Assembly: GCA_020698575.1 (NCBI GenBank)
Contig: CM036255.1
Coordinates: forward strand, 22,868,501-22,932,500
Source of the DNA: Bostrychus sinensis
Lineage: Eukaryota; Chordata; Actinopteri; Gobiiformes; Eleotridae
DNA: 64,000 bases
Direction: 5' to 3'
Each line of letters begins with the position of its first letter. The first letter of the stretch is position 1. The position numbers and the translations under genes are program-made. Shown here one piece after another: positions 23,548 to 34,829 of this stretch. The notes below the pieces were generated by a model, which saw only the letters and a list, made by a program, of their open reading frames with translations, made no database searches and was not told the DNA's origin.

Positions 23548-25054
23548 ATGGCCCATTATAGAGTAAGTGTGACATTATCACATTTGGTAACATTTTTTAT
23601 GGTTTGTCGTTAGCTTGTACATTATAATGTGCTAACTTGCTGCTAGTTACACTGCAATGCACACCTGTCTAAGCCTTATTAGCTAGCGCATTATAATAAT
23701 GGCGCTTAGGACTCCTCGCTTATTTTTTTTTCTGTGTAGCGTTAGATAAGTTAATATTTTTCTATAACATTTCAGACTTCAAACGAATCAAAGCGAGAAC
23801 AGTTTAGAAGATATCTAGAAAAATCTGGAGTTCTTGACACTTTGACAAGCGGTGAGTTAAAAGACAAACAAACATTAAGGTACTGTATTTTGTTTACTTT
23901 TTTATCATGCTAATAATTATGCTTGTTTTTGTCTTTGTTTTAGTTTTAGTGGCACTTTATGAAGAGACTGATAAACCAAACAATGCTCTGGAGTATCCTT
24001 TTGTTTTGGTTGCTGTGCTGACAAATATTAAATGTCTTACAGGAATCAAAAGGACAGATACCTAGAAACCGCTAAATCTTACCCACATGCTTTTAAAATG
24101 TACTAATTGCATTGTTTAAATTGTGCAGTAAGTATTGTTGTTATTGATTTTTATTCAACTTAAAGCTGCACTACCTGATTTCTTTTTCCTTGTATTTTGG
24201 TAAAGATAGCTATTTAGTTATTAATACAGCATAACAGAAGTCATCTGAGAAAAAATTAGACTTTGAGGTCACCTGTGAGCTGTATTAAAAGGGTTTTAGT
24301 TTCAGAGCTAGGGAAGGAAAAGTTTAACCAATCACTCTGATTGGTCAATACATCTTTTATCTATCCAGAAGTACAGTCTATCAGGAATAATCTAAAGGAG
24401 CTATTGTTTTATTTCAAAATTTATAGCTTTTTCCCAGTATTTTTATTTTTATTTTAAAGAATTAAAAGCAAACTCTAGATCTCTGTTATGTTATTCTGAT
24501 AGCTCCTGGCTTGTGTACATACCAGGCTTGTTTGATACTGTGATAGAGCATCGCGAAGGAAAGGAATTAGGAAAGGGGAATGTATTATTCAAACTCAACA
24601 TTTTTTTTAGACACATCACTTTTACAGTCACAAAATCAGGTAGTGCAGTTTTAAAGAAAGAATTAATTTAACACATACAACTTCAGCTTCAGTCTTTGGT
24701 TTGACTATTACAAAATTGCAGTTTTATTTTCACATCACACTTATTTGGTGTTGTATGTGAACACAGTTACTGACATCACAAGTTGACTTTAACTGCTTCT
24801 CAAGCTTCATAAAGCTTCACCTCGGAGCAGCAGGTCCAGAGCCGGCTGACACCGAGGCTCTCCGTATGGAACTGTCAGAGTTACAACAGAGGTGCAATAT
24901 GCTCATGGAGGAAAACAAAGCACTCAAGAACAGGGTGAGAAGCAGATCACGAATAATTGATGTGAACTGGCTTTATCAATCAACTCATGTAATTATTTTA
25001 TTCTTTCAGCTGATGCAGTATGAGCCAGCACCTGAGGAGGGAGCAGCTGAATAG
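23548..25054 (+). CDS. mycbp: MYC-binding protein (AMY-1), complete
   Basis: MYCBP is a small protein first described as a MYC partner. It also binds AKAPs and is associated with cilia. Five exons (23548-23562, 23776-23851, 23944-23992, 24805-24934, 25010-25054) join in phase to 104 aa; the human protein has 103. The product starts MAHYR, contains KREQFRRYLEKSGVLDTLT and VLVALYEE, and ends with a helical segment and LMQYEPAPEEGAAE, matching the human protein almost throughout. The ATG is in GACCATGG context. Intron 3 starts GTATCCTTTT and has a TTTAAC branch motif 12 nt from its AG, making it U12-type. The other introns are ordinary GT-AG. AATAAA lies at 25207-25212. The next gene, gja9, is convergent, as expected for the vertebrate MYCBP-GJA9 pair. 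Confidence 0.96.
24160..24654. mobile_element. TTAA-inserting MITE, copy B (inverted)
   Basis: TTAA flanks both ends. The left terminus is AGCTGCACTACCTGATTTCT and the right terminus is CAGGTAGTGCAGTT. The order of internal blocks is reversed relative to copies A and C. It lies inside mycbp intron 3, the U12-type intron, leaving that intron's donor and branch region intact. Confidence 0.8.
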
Positions 25055-25206
25055 CACAAAAAGGTTTCTTGGAGTGAAAAAAAGAAAACCAGATAGCTGT
25101 TGTATTTTTCTAATGTCTCTTTGTTTATTAGATAATAATGGGTGCACAGTGAAAACATAATCACTGTTTTTTGTTATTTAACATGAAGCTACATCTGCCT
25201 TCTCAA

Positions 25207-25212
25207 AATAAA
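25207..25212 (+). terminator. mycbp poly(A) signal
   Basis: AATAAA, 153 nt after the mycbp stop codon. It is followed by a T-rich stretch, as expected for a cleavage region. Confidence 0.65.
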
Positions 25213-25858
25213 TACTTTTTTTCAGCATTTGGCACAAATGATTGTCCCATACAAACCAGTTCATTTACTGAGAAAGCTTCACATCCAAAATCATCCATAC
25301 ATTATTACAAATAGAGATACACATAATTACAATATTTTTAGAGTGGCCCTTCAAAAGACATTTTTAAAATGATAATTTACTGAGGATAATGTTAGTTTAC
25401 AGTTTTGCCAATTAAGGCCAAACAGCTTCATACAAAGATATTTTTCTCTTTTATTTTTACAGCACAGACCCTCAGGGTTCCATGTAATGTTTCCCCTTAG
25501 AGTGTAATGCAAATGCTATGGTCCTAATGCAGAGTAGCTAGTTACATAACACATTATATATCAGTTTTTCCATTTTCCATCCTCTTCTAATCATTCAGAC
25601 TGAGCTGCTGCGCACAAACAAATCATTAGCTGTCTTTGTGAACCGTGTCCACTGTGTAAGTGCATAAAAATACAATATTAGATTGTTTTTATGCTTCATA
25701 TGCACTTTTAATTATGGTGTTAATAAGGCCGTTCTTCCATTCATTTATCTCCACAGCACTGATGGGATGAGCAGTTTCTGAGTCTTTTTGAATGTGAATG
25801 AATGTCTCTGAATGAATAATTTTATTGCTTGGGCTTGTCTTGTTGATGTATAGTCTGT

Positions 25859-27358
25859 CTATATCTGCAGGTCTGTGGGGGCCCGTCTGCTGCTGGCGCT
25901 GCTCGCTGTGGACACTCTACGGTTCGGGGATGAGGTTGTGGGGCTGTTGCTCTCTCTTGAATGCCGGGACACTGAACTCAGCTCCCCGGCCGAATCTGGG
26001 CTCTGGGACCGGCTCTGGGACTTTCTGCTGATCTCAGATTTGGAGACCAGCCTGGCTCTCGGTCCCGCACATCCGCTCCTTAACTTGATACTGTTGTTCC
26101 CGTGGTATGAGTCTCCACTGTCTGAGCCGGTCCCCTCTACCACTGTGGAGCAGTGCCAGGGCGGGCTCAGTCTACGGAACTTCCTCAGCATGCTCGTTGG
26201 TGCCTCTGTTACAGGCAGGGTAGGGTACTCAGAACGTGGACAGTCCATATTTTCATGTTGGGATGATGAACCTTCTTCGGGATCATCTTGTTTGTCGGCC
26301 GAAGGGGACCGTGTCTCGCTGCTTGTGTTGTTCGAGTTACTATTTTGCTCAGTTGGACTCGGGACGTTCTCTTTGCCGTCCTTGTGAATGTCGGATTTCA
26401 CTCCAGTGTCCCCTTGAATTGGCACAAAGGCCGAAGAACCACTTAGAACAGGGTAGTTCGGCCCATTACCTTGCTTCTCCAGTAACACCGTGTACGCACT
26501 TGGCGCTGTCGGGATGGTCGTTTTGCGTCCCACCGAGGTTCCGGTGCAGACTTGTTGCACAACCGAGTTCTTTTTTGACTTATTTCCATAGTAGTCATCC
26601 AAATCATCCTTTAAATGTGGATAGAAGTCCAGTATAGTCTTCTTTATCTTTTTATAACCCAGGTGGATGATCTCGAGGAGGCTAAGAAACAGAGAAATGC
26701 AGGCGATGACTTGCATAAACATCATGAAAACGGTCTTCTCGGTTGGTCTGGACACAAAACAGTCCACCACATTGGGACAGGGCTCTCGTTCGCACTTGTA
26801 AAGTGGTCTAAGGCGGTGCCCGTAGAGGAGATACTGTACAGTCATAAAGCTTACCTCCACAACAGAGCGGGTGACAATATGGGCAACGTATGTACACAAC
26901 AGAGAGCCTCTTAAAGGAGCTTTGTTTAGTTTGCTTTGCTCCAGCTGCCTCATCTCCTTCTCAATCCTCCTTCGAACTTCCACCAACTCGCCATCCACAG
27001 CTTCTAACTCGCGCTTTAGAGCCACCTTCTTGCAATGACGCTCTTTCTCCAGAGCACGTAGCTGGTAAATGGCGTGTCCCATGTAAACCAAGGAAGGCGA
27101 AGACACAAAGATCACCTGGAGGACCCAATAGCGGATGAGGGAAATGGGGAAAGCCTCGTCGTAGCAAACGTTGCGGCATCCGGGCTGCTCTGTGTTGCAA
27201 ATAAAGTCGGACTGCTCGTCGTTCCACACGTCTTCGGCGGCGACTCCCAAAACCAGCATCCGAAATATGAACAGGATGGTCAGCCATATCTTCCCGACCA
27301 TAGTGGAGTGGATGTGGACCTCCTCCAAGATCCCTCCAAGGAAGTTCCAGTCTCCCAT
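25859..27358 (-). CDS. gja9: Connexin, gap-junction alpha-9 type
   Basis: Connexins form hexameric hemichannels that join cells in gap junctions; teleost gja9-group connexins are known from retinal horizontal cells. The whole 499-aa reading frame is in one exon, as usual for connexins. The N-terminus is MGDWNFLGGILEEVHIHST. Transmembrane segments lie near residues 21-41, 75-97, 153-178 and 207-233. The extracellular loops carry the canonical cysteines: C54-X6-C61-X3-C65 in loop 1 and C189-X4-C194-X5-C200 in loop 2. The intracellular loop is long and charged (about 100-148). The cytoplasmic tail is long, Ser-rich, and ends RRAPTDLQI, almost identical to the last residues of human GJA9. Loop 1 (ICNTEQPGCRNVCYDEAF) matches GJA9 rather than GJA10. 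The coding exon appears to begin at 27378 (acceptor TTTTCAG), with an untranslated first exon further upstream. Confidence 0.95.
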   Translation of the reverse strand: MGDWNFLGGILEEVHIHSTMVGKIWLTILFIFRMLVLGVAAEDVWNDEQSDFICNTEQPGCRNVCYDEAFPISLIRYWVLQVIFVSSPSLVYMGHAIYQLRALEKERHCKKVALKRELEAVDGELVEVRRRIEKEMRQLEQSKLNKAPLRGSLLCTYVAHIVTRSVVEVSFMTVQYLLYGHRLRPLYKCEREPCPNVVDCFVSRPTEKTVFMMFMQVIACISLFLSLLEIIHLGYKKIKKTILDFYPHLKDDLDDYYGNKSKKNSVVQQVCTGTSVGRKTTIPTAPSAYTVLLEKQGNGPNYPVLSGSSAFVPIQGDTGVKSDIHKDGKENVPSPTEQNSNSNNTSSETRSPSADKQDDPEEGSSSQHENMDCPRSEYPTLPVTEAPTSMLRKFRRLSPPWHCSTVVEGTGSDSGDSYHGNNSIKLRSGCAGPRARLVSKSEISRKSQSRSQSPDSAGELSSVSRHSRESNSPTTSSPNRRVSTASSASSRRAPTDLQI

Positions 27359-27404
27359 GGCTTAGTTTAGCAAGGCCTCTGAAAAGAAAGCCAGTAATAA
27401 GTTA

Positions 27405-27900
27405 TATTCATTTATCCACTTATCCCAGTCCTGTTAGGGGGTCTCGGTGGCTGGAGCCTGTTCCAGCAACTATGAGCCTTAAGTGGGGTACACCCTGGAC
27501 GGTGGACACTTAGTTGCAGGGCCGACACAGAGACTCAGAAACAGGGCAGCTTCAGGTTTTGTCAAGTAAATTAAGATCTTTTTAATACTTTTAATGCCAT
27601 TTTGAATTAAATTTAAAACCAGCAAAGTCAACAACCAAACAATAATTAAATGTAAATTATAAATGACATAACTCTGCATAAAAAAAAAAACACCATAAAA
27701 TTTTACTGACTCATAAAATGTTAAAATTTCTCAAAAAGTATATTCTATAAAGTGTTATTATTCTGAGGGTACTAATTTTACAAATTTAATACCTGGATGA
27801 ACAAAATTTATACCTACTGATTAGATTTAATACCTTTAAGGCCTTGATTTTGACGCCATCAAATGTAGTACCTCTTAATATTTTTAAAACCTTGGGACAG
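27405..27900. repeat. Two interspersed repeats in the gja9 leader intron
   Basis: Positions 27405-27510 carry a widespread fish repeat (TTATCCACTTATCCCAGTCC ... GGGGTACACCCTGGACGG). Positions about 27540-27895 carry a second element (TTTTAATACTTTTAATGCC ... ATTTAATACCTTTAAGGCC ... TGATTTTGACGCCATCAAA). The latter matches 63.27-63.69 kb in the same orientation. Confidence 0.6.
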
Positions 27901-30629
27901 ACAACCATTCAGGCTCACGTTCATGTACTGTGGCAATTCATCTAACATACAGTAATTAGTTATTAGGGGTGTGACAAGATCAAAATGTCACGATTCTTGT
28001 GGAGGTGAAAATTTGGCTTGTGATCTTCGTGTCAGTTTCGGTTCAGCTGGGTTTGTGGAAAATAATTTAGTGTAAGTGTGTGTTCAAATAGTAAATGCCT
28101 TTCATTACAATTAAAAATGCACCTAAATTGCTTTGGATTTTGTGATTTTCAATTGAATAAAATATTTTTTTCATTTATTTATTTAATCTTTGAGAAGTTA
28201 TTAAAAATTGTGTAAAAAATGTAATTCTCGTGATCCCATCTGGTGGGATTTGGGTCTTGTCACACTTTTAGTTATATACACCAATCTAAAAACTTGAACT
28301 CTGACCATAGCTAAAAAATATACAGAACATTAATTTTCTTTCTCATGTCAGCTTTAAGTGGTGGTAGTAGTAGCTTTGCACAATCAGTATTTTATAAGGC
28401 ACAAATGCAAATAAACATACTTAGTCCTGCTTTAAAAGACTATACAATTTAATCAATAGGCACCTTGTACAGTTTTAGTAAATCAAATTGATTGTATCCC
28501 TTTTCAAATACAAAACAATTATTAAAAAGAACTGTTCATCAAACAAAATAGCATGCTATACTTAAGTAATGTTTGGAAATTTCTGCACTTACCTCTCATC
28601 TTAGATATGAAAAATACCAGTAAAAGCCTCCCACACTGACAAAGCATTTAACTTCATCTTAAACTCTCATTTTGCCCATTTTTGGCCTCATCATTTTGTT
28701 AAAAACGTCAAAATGTCTAGTTGTTTTTTGTTCTGGTGTTGCCTGTTTACTGTAGAGAATAGACAGTGAGCCGTGGTCGATATCGTTGCATGGTTGTGTG
28801 GCCGTGATGGTGGTGGTGGCATTTCCCTGCAGCAGTGACTGGATGGGACGTCCTGTCATTAGAGGCAACACTTTTCAATATTGGCTTGGCTTGCTCATGA
28901 CCCTGGACTTAGTTGATCTTTGTACGCCAGCAGTGTCATTGTGCATTTAATATAGAGCTACAGTGTTTAGAGATTTGTGGAGATATTTAATCTTAAGTTT
29001 AAACAAAGGTATAGCTCAGGCCGACATACAGAATTAACTAGTACAGTAACCACTACTCAGAATAACTGGCCTATAACCGTCCTATATGCCTTTTATCAAA
29101 ATAAATCACTGTAAAAATAGTCTGGAAATTGTTTAATAAGGTTTTAACAATTTTTTATTTGTTCATATTGTTTGCTGAGTTTTATAACCAACATCATGCC
29201 CCTACGTTGACTCGGCTTAGTTTAATACATTTGTTTTATAATAATCAATGGGGCACGTCCGATTTCATGCATGACTGCTGCTTCACTGAGAGTCTAATTT
29301 AAATCACCTCCCACAACATGTTCCATTAACAAGGATCAATCAATGTGGCCGGGAACAAGGACTTTGAGAAACAAAACAGACAAACAACAAAATGTATCCA
29401 GGATCTCAATATTTGTAAAGAAACCAGGCATTTTCTGTGGATTGAAGGATACTCATTTATTACTCAAAATAACAGATTTTTTCTACTAAATATAGAAGAT
29501 TAGGAAGCTAAAACATGCAGTGACAAGAATAGTTATGAAAACAGTCATGTAAACACCAATGACAAACTCTCATTCCTCCTTTAGGACAGTTTTTTAGTTT
29601 TTACAGAACCGCGCTTTGAAAAAGCCTAATTTTACAGAAAACATCACGAAAACGTTAACATTAAGTCACCGGTTGAAGAAAAAAATTAACACTTTACAAA
29701 GTCCATAGCAGCTTTTCTTTTCCTGCACATTTTAAACTTAACATGTGCTTTACATGACTAAAACCATTTTCCATGGCATACCTCAATGCAGACATCTCTT
29801 TCCCAAAGCAACTTATTCAAAACGTAGCACAACATTTTCTTACTTCCCTTTTCAAATTACAGTTCAGGACTCTGTAAATGTTGTTCCTTTAGATACTTCT
29901 AGATTTATTCACTACAGCCAACATAAGCACACTCCCAGTTTGAAGAAGCAGGTAGGAGCAATGTTACAGAGACTAAACCAATGGTAAGTTTGACTTTTAA
30001 CAGTTGACTTATGTTCAACTACTTGGGTGTTTTTCATCGCCCCATGAGCAACCGTACATAATGCCTGCGTCATTGCTCCTGTCAGCTACGGGTGTGCAGA
30101 CAATCTACTTTTGTGAAACTCACTGACCATATGCATCTCAAAAACAGATTTACAAAAAACTGTACTGTCCTTTGACATTAACCTCAACCTGGTCTGAAGA
30201 TTAATGCACATGCAAAGATTAGCAAACCATTTCACTCTTTACTTACCCAACAACAATGCACCAGCTTTGGAAAAACAGCCAGCATTACCAATGTAGATGC
30301 AGTTAGAAAATCCGACACTGGAATGGTTTTTCAGACAGTTGTTGGGTTAAAAATACTGATTTTCTTTAGCAAATGATGCATAGGGTTTAGAAGATCAAGT
30401 CATACTACCAAAAAAAAAAAAAAAAAATTCTCTTTGCGAGCATAGCACTGAACACAAACCACACACTGCCTTTTTTCTACCAGACAACTGTATAAAACCA
30501 AGCAACAGCACTTTTCTTAAAATGAAGCTGCAACACAAGCTTTCTACAAATGGTTCATAGGACGTTACATTCATGTCAAAAACAAAGTCTCCTCTCAACA
30601 AGCGCCAAACACTGTCATCACCATTGCAC
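27901..30629. other. Intergenic gja9-srsf10, includes SR-gene 3'UTR
   Basis: There is no further coding exon. On the minus strand the 3'UTR of the SR gene probably runs from 30629 to a poly(A) signal AATAAA at 29456-29461, about 1.17 kb. Other T-rich and A-rich stretches are unassigned. Confidence 0.4.
28593..28700 (-). other. Candidate untranslated first exon of gja9
   Basis: On the minus strand GATGAGAG is followed by GTAAGTGCAG, a strong donor, at 28592/28593. It pairs in principle with the acceptor at 27378/27379 just before the gja9 start codon. The 5' limit cannot be fixed. Connexin genes usually have such a leader exon. Confidence 0.3.
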
Positions 30630-33504
30630 CTAACGACCTCCGGATTTACGCCCAGCCCAGGACCTGGACCGAGATCGTGAGTGGGACCGCGATGCAGACC
30701 GGGAGTGGGATCTTGAAGGGGAGTGTCTTCGCTGCACCTCCTCCTCAGGGTAATAGGTGGCAGGTGGAGGGTTGGGTTCCTCTCTGGGACTGGCTGATCT
30801 GGACCGAGAGTGAGTGCGGGACCTGGCTCTGGACTCACGGTGAGGCCTCTGCTTGTACCTAAAGACATGAGAACAGGTGGTAAGAAAACAAAATGCTACA
30901 CAGGCAGTAAACTAGCAAACAACCCACAGATGCACTGAACATGGTAAGAGAGGATACTGGATGTGCTGCCAAGTATCCCTGAAACGTTTGTATCATTTAG
31001 AATAAAATAAATGGGGACCACACCTTTCCTCTTCATGACTTCTACTTCTTCTTCTTCCCCGGCGAGATCTATTAAAATAAAAATTCAAACAAGTTATTTA
31101 TGCATCAATTAACTCTAGTAAAATAATACAGGGAGGACGCTGTGTTCCTGGTGTACATTTAAGACATGGGACTCACTCTCTGGGACTTGGAGATCGTCTG
31201 CGGCGCCTGTCATAGGACGGGCTGCGTGAGCGGTATCTCTCGTAGCTGCGGCTGCGTGAGCGTCTGCGCCGGCTGTCTCTGTCGTAGTCATCGGAACGAG
31301 AGGAGCGCCCCGGAGAGCGCCGCTCCTTCGCTTTCATCTGGTTCGGAGCTGGAGAAAGAGAGCAACAGTGAGGCTCAAAGCAGACTACACACCTTGTTTG
31401 ATGATGTGTAATTTAATGTATAAAGACATACTCTTCCTGTCGCCCTGGGCAAACTGGATTTCGATCTGTCGGCCGCAGACCCACTTCCTGTCAAGGCTGT
31501 GGAGAGCATCCTCTGCATCCCGCACATCTTCAAATGTGCTGCGTAGTTAAGGGTTTTGTGGCTTGTATTTGGTAAAGTCACACACAATTAACTCCTCAAT
31601 TAATGAACAATGGAAGAATTAGTTCACTATAATGACTATAAACTAAAATACTTCATTGTGAAACTGATGTTCATAGTTTTAGCAGTCCGCTTTTGTCATG
31701 CACAAATTGAGTTTGTGACTTGGTTTACAATGGTTTAAACACAACAGAGTTCATACTGCTGTTTGTAGAGATTAAAGATGAAGCAAGCTGTTCAGAAACA
31801 AATATTGTTTCAAAGAATTGACAAATAAAAGAGCAAATCAAAACAGTGTAGACTGATTATATTTTGATTAAAAGGACAGTGTCTTAGATATGACAGGGAC
31901 AGCTGATTTTGGTGTCAAATCGTTTTAGGAGGATACAAAACAATACAGACTTGTTACCTTGACTTGACTTTGACTTCATCTTGACCTTTAACTCTTTAAT
32001 CGATTCGCAGACAGACTTCCTGCTTGCTTTCTTGTCTTAAACCTCTTTCCAAGCCTTGTCTCCGAGCCCTTTTTCCTCTTCATGCTTTACTTTCTTTTCT
32101 TTGTCTTTCCAATTTTTCACCCTTTCCCTTTTTCTCCTTTGGCCTCTGTGACTTGTCTTTACGGCTACTACAGCTAATGGGTCTTTGTAACTCTTTGTGG
32201 CCGCTCCCACAACTGGACGCTTTAACATTTTCTGAAGCAATAACAGAGAAATAGTAGTGTGTTAGACATTTAATCAAATTATGTGCAAAAACAAACAAAG
32301 CAGCAAACCTGGTGAGAGAGGTGTGGTTAGGCACAGCAGAGGTAACATACTCATTGAGAAAGGATATTGAATGTATGCAAATCCTCTGGGCTGACGTGTA
32401 TAGAAGTCAAGTGGGATGTAGACATCTACTATCGGCCCATAGCGGCCAAACTCACGCCGCAAATCCTCAGGCCTGAACACCGTAAATACAAATATAACTC
32501 CACTGACCATGGGCAACACCTGCTACATCATTTACCAATAAAGTATTCACATCTCCGAGAGACAAGTTCAGACTCAGTTTACTTACCTGCATAAAATTGT
32601 ATAAGATATTTTAATAATGCTTGATTGTGCTGTGTACAGAATTGGCCATTTATATATTATTTTATGATGTGCCAAAATAGTTCGAAACGGAGGAGCACAC
32701 AGAGACCCGAGTATTATTGGTCTAAATATTACTGTTGGTTGAATCAAGTAGCTGTTAAACAAATAAAAAAAGAGAGATCATACAAAATCTAGAAACTCTG
32801 AAATGGGTTCTTTAAACAGCCAGCCCTGTGACTAGCTGGCCCCTGCAAAGGTGTACTCCGCCTAAGGCCCAAAGTTTCTGGGATACACTGCAGTATCCGC
32901 GACCCCTAACGGGAATATACGGAAAAAAATGAATGAAAAAAGATTATGGTTTCGGTTTAAAATTTTGAATTAGGCTAACGTTACTTCACATTAAATACGT
33001 ATTTATTTGACCAAAAATGAAAGGTTAAGTAATGTATTCTTCAGCTAGAGCAACACGCTGCGTATACTCTTAGCGTGTGTTAATGTAACCTAAAACTTGT
33101 ACACGTTTTGCTTTATCGTTAAATTGAGTTAGCGTTAGATGCTAATTTTAGCCTCCACGTAGACAACGTTAGCATTGCGCGTCTGTGTGCACTTTCAGTA
33201 TTCAGCGATAAGTGGATTTGTGCAGCAGAAACACACAACACACGATCAGTCTTTTAGTTTGAACGATTATCAAAGTTGTTTTGTTCAAGGTTTAGATTAC
33301 GCATTGCTCGTTTTCGAGTTTAGCGTAATAGATGTGGCTAACGTTAAGACGCTAAACGCTTAGCTTCGCACAAAACCGTTTGAAGCTAAGGTTTAGGTGA
33401 GCTATCATCACAGCTTAAACTGGGCCTCTGTCACTTCTGCTGTACACTCACCTGGACTCATCGGCGATGTTCCGGACAAACAAAGAAGCGTTTGGAGGCC
33501 TCAT
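30630..33504 (-). CDS. srsf10: SR splicing factor, SRSF10/SRSF12 type
   Basis: SRSF10 and SRSF12 regulate pre-mRNA splicing in the nucleus. Coding exons from 5' to 3' (minus strand) are 33452-33504, 32368-32472, 31432-31535, 31177-31348, 31024-31068 and 30630-30858. They join in phase to 235 aa. An RRM occupies residues about 5-85, with RNP2 LFVRNI and RNP1 RGFAYIQF, followed by KTPNQMKAKE as in human SRSF10. The rest is an RS domain rich in RS and SR dipeptides. The intron between 32368 and 31535 is AT-AC, beginning ATATCCTTTC. PEDLRREFG, VYIPLDF and KWVCGRQ resemble SRSF12; the TPNQMKAKE linker favours SRSF10. The protein starts MRPPN, lacking the usual residues between Met and RPPN; an upstream in-frame stop supports this start. 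Family certain, paralogue probable. Confidence 0.9.
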
Positions 33505-33582
33505 GAGTGTAGCCTTAATAAACTTAAACCACTCTCGGCAGAAGAATTTCAGCTATGGAAAATCTCCAGCGAAAAAATGCGC

Positions 33583-33594
33583 CGCGCATGCGCA
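33583..33594. promoter_or_regulatory. NRF1 site at the SR-gene promoter
   Basis: CGCGCATGCGCA is a full palindromic match to the NRF1 consensus (YGCGCAYGCGCR). It lies 80 nt upstream of the SR-gene ATG, in the most GC-rich part of this neighbourhood. NRF1 commonly drives TATA-less housekeeping promoters. Confidence 0.6.
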
Positions 33595-33928
33595 GAGAGA
33601 AGGCGCCGAAAGCTGCTTCTTCTGAATCAAACAGAGACTGCAGCTGCGGATCACTACTGCCCCCTACAGGGCTCAGTACAGTCAGCGACAGGAGCATCAC
33701 TTAAATGTCTTAAGCCGTGTTTTATTTATTTGTACTCAGTGTGATGACTAAGGACATTTGGTCAAAACACAACAATTAAAGAACAACATATTTATACTTC
33801 ACGGAATAGGTGACTGTACCTTTTATAATTCGGCTATTAAAATAAATATATCATTGTTACATACACTGAAATCAATATAGATACAGTACAGCAATACACT
33901 AAACCTTAATGACTATTTGTAGACTCAC

Positions 33929-33934
33929 TTTATT
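33929..33934 (-). terminator. fabp10 poly(A) signal candidate
   Basis: AATAAA on the minus strand, about 82 nt after the fabp10 stop codon. A tandem pair of hexamers at 33721-33730 is an alternative that would end very close to the SR-gene promoter. Confidence 0.5.
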
Positions 33935-34015
33935 ACTCACATATCTTCACACATTTAGTTTTACTAATCAGTGTTATTCATCCATTTCTTGGAGGCAAGT
34001 TGTGACAACGCTGGA

Positions 34016-34784
34016 TTAGGCTCTTTTACTTCTGCTGATGAATGTGACAGAGCCTGTGGTAACGCTCTGAAGAAAAACAATGGCAGAAAATAAGTTAAGT
34101 TAAGCAATTTTTTTTTTTTTTTTGTAAATTCTGATACATTTTGTCATAAAAAATATCTGACCTCCACCATCTCCTCCCCTTGCATCTCTCGGACTGAGGT
34201 GATTTTTTCTGACTCTGTGATCAGCTTCCCATTGTCCTCTCTGACAGTGCACTAACACACAAGTACAGCACAAGTACACAGACATCTTTTACTTTTTGTT
34301 TTACACATTTATATTTTTGGGACGCTAAGATGATTAATGTACTGCAGAGGCAAGTAAAAGTCAATTTAATAGGCTATGCATTTTATGTGACTATAATCCC
34401 ATTGTTTTCTTCTTCTTCTTTTTTTTTTTTAGCTCAAAGCACTTTAAGTATCACCAATGCTATTGCATGTATCCATGCTCCATCCATGGAGCTATTTGGT
34501 TTACTGAGGGTATTAGGGTATTAATAGCCAGAAAAGCACACGTTGTTTTGTTAATAGGAATGCATCTACCATTACATATTACTAATACCACTGTATAGTG
34601 CTATAGACCGAGGTAGCAGAAGTACTCAAACATTCTATTATTTTAAAATAATATTTCTCAAGTGGAAGTAGAAGTAGTCATCAAAATTGTTATTTGAGTA
34701 AAGGTACATGAGTATTGGGTAAAAAGTTTACTTACTGTTACTACCACTAGTACTAACACCATTAGTAGGCTACTTCTTCAAACT

Positions 34785-34829
<45 letters not shown>

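Noticed and set aside
25875..27370. Plus-strand frames opposite gja9
   Set aside because: The minus-strand connexin frame is complete and conserved; the opposite frames have no match and no gene structure.
31375..31587. 70-codon minus-strand ORF over the third SR-gene exon
   Set aside because: It is the wrong frame of a real RRM exon; it is relevant only as the product of the alternative U2 splice described above.
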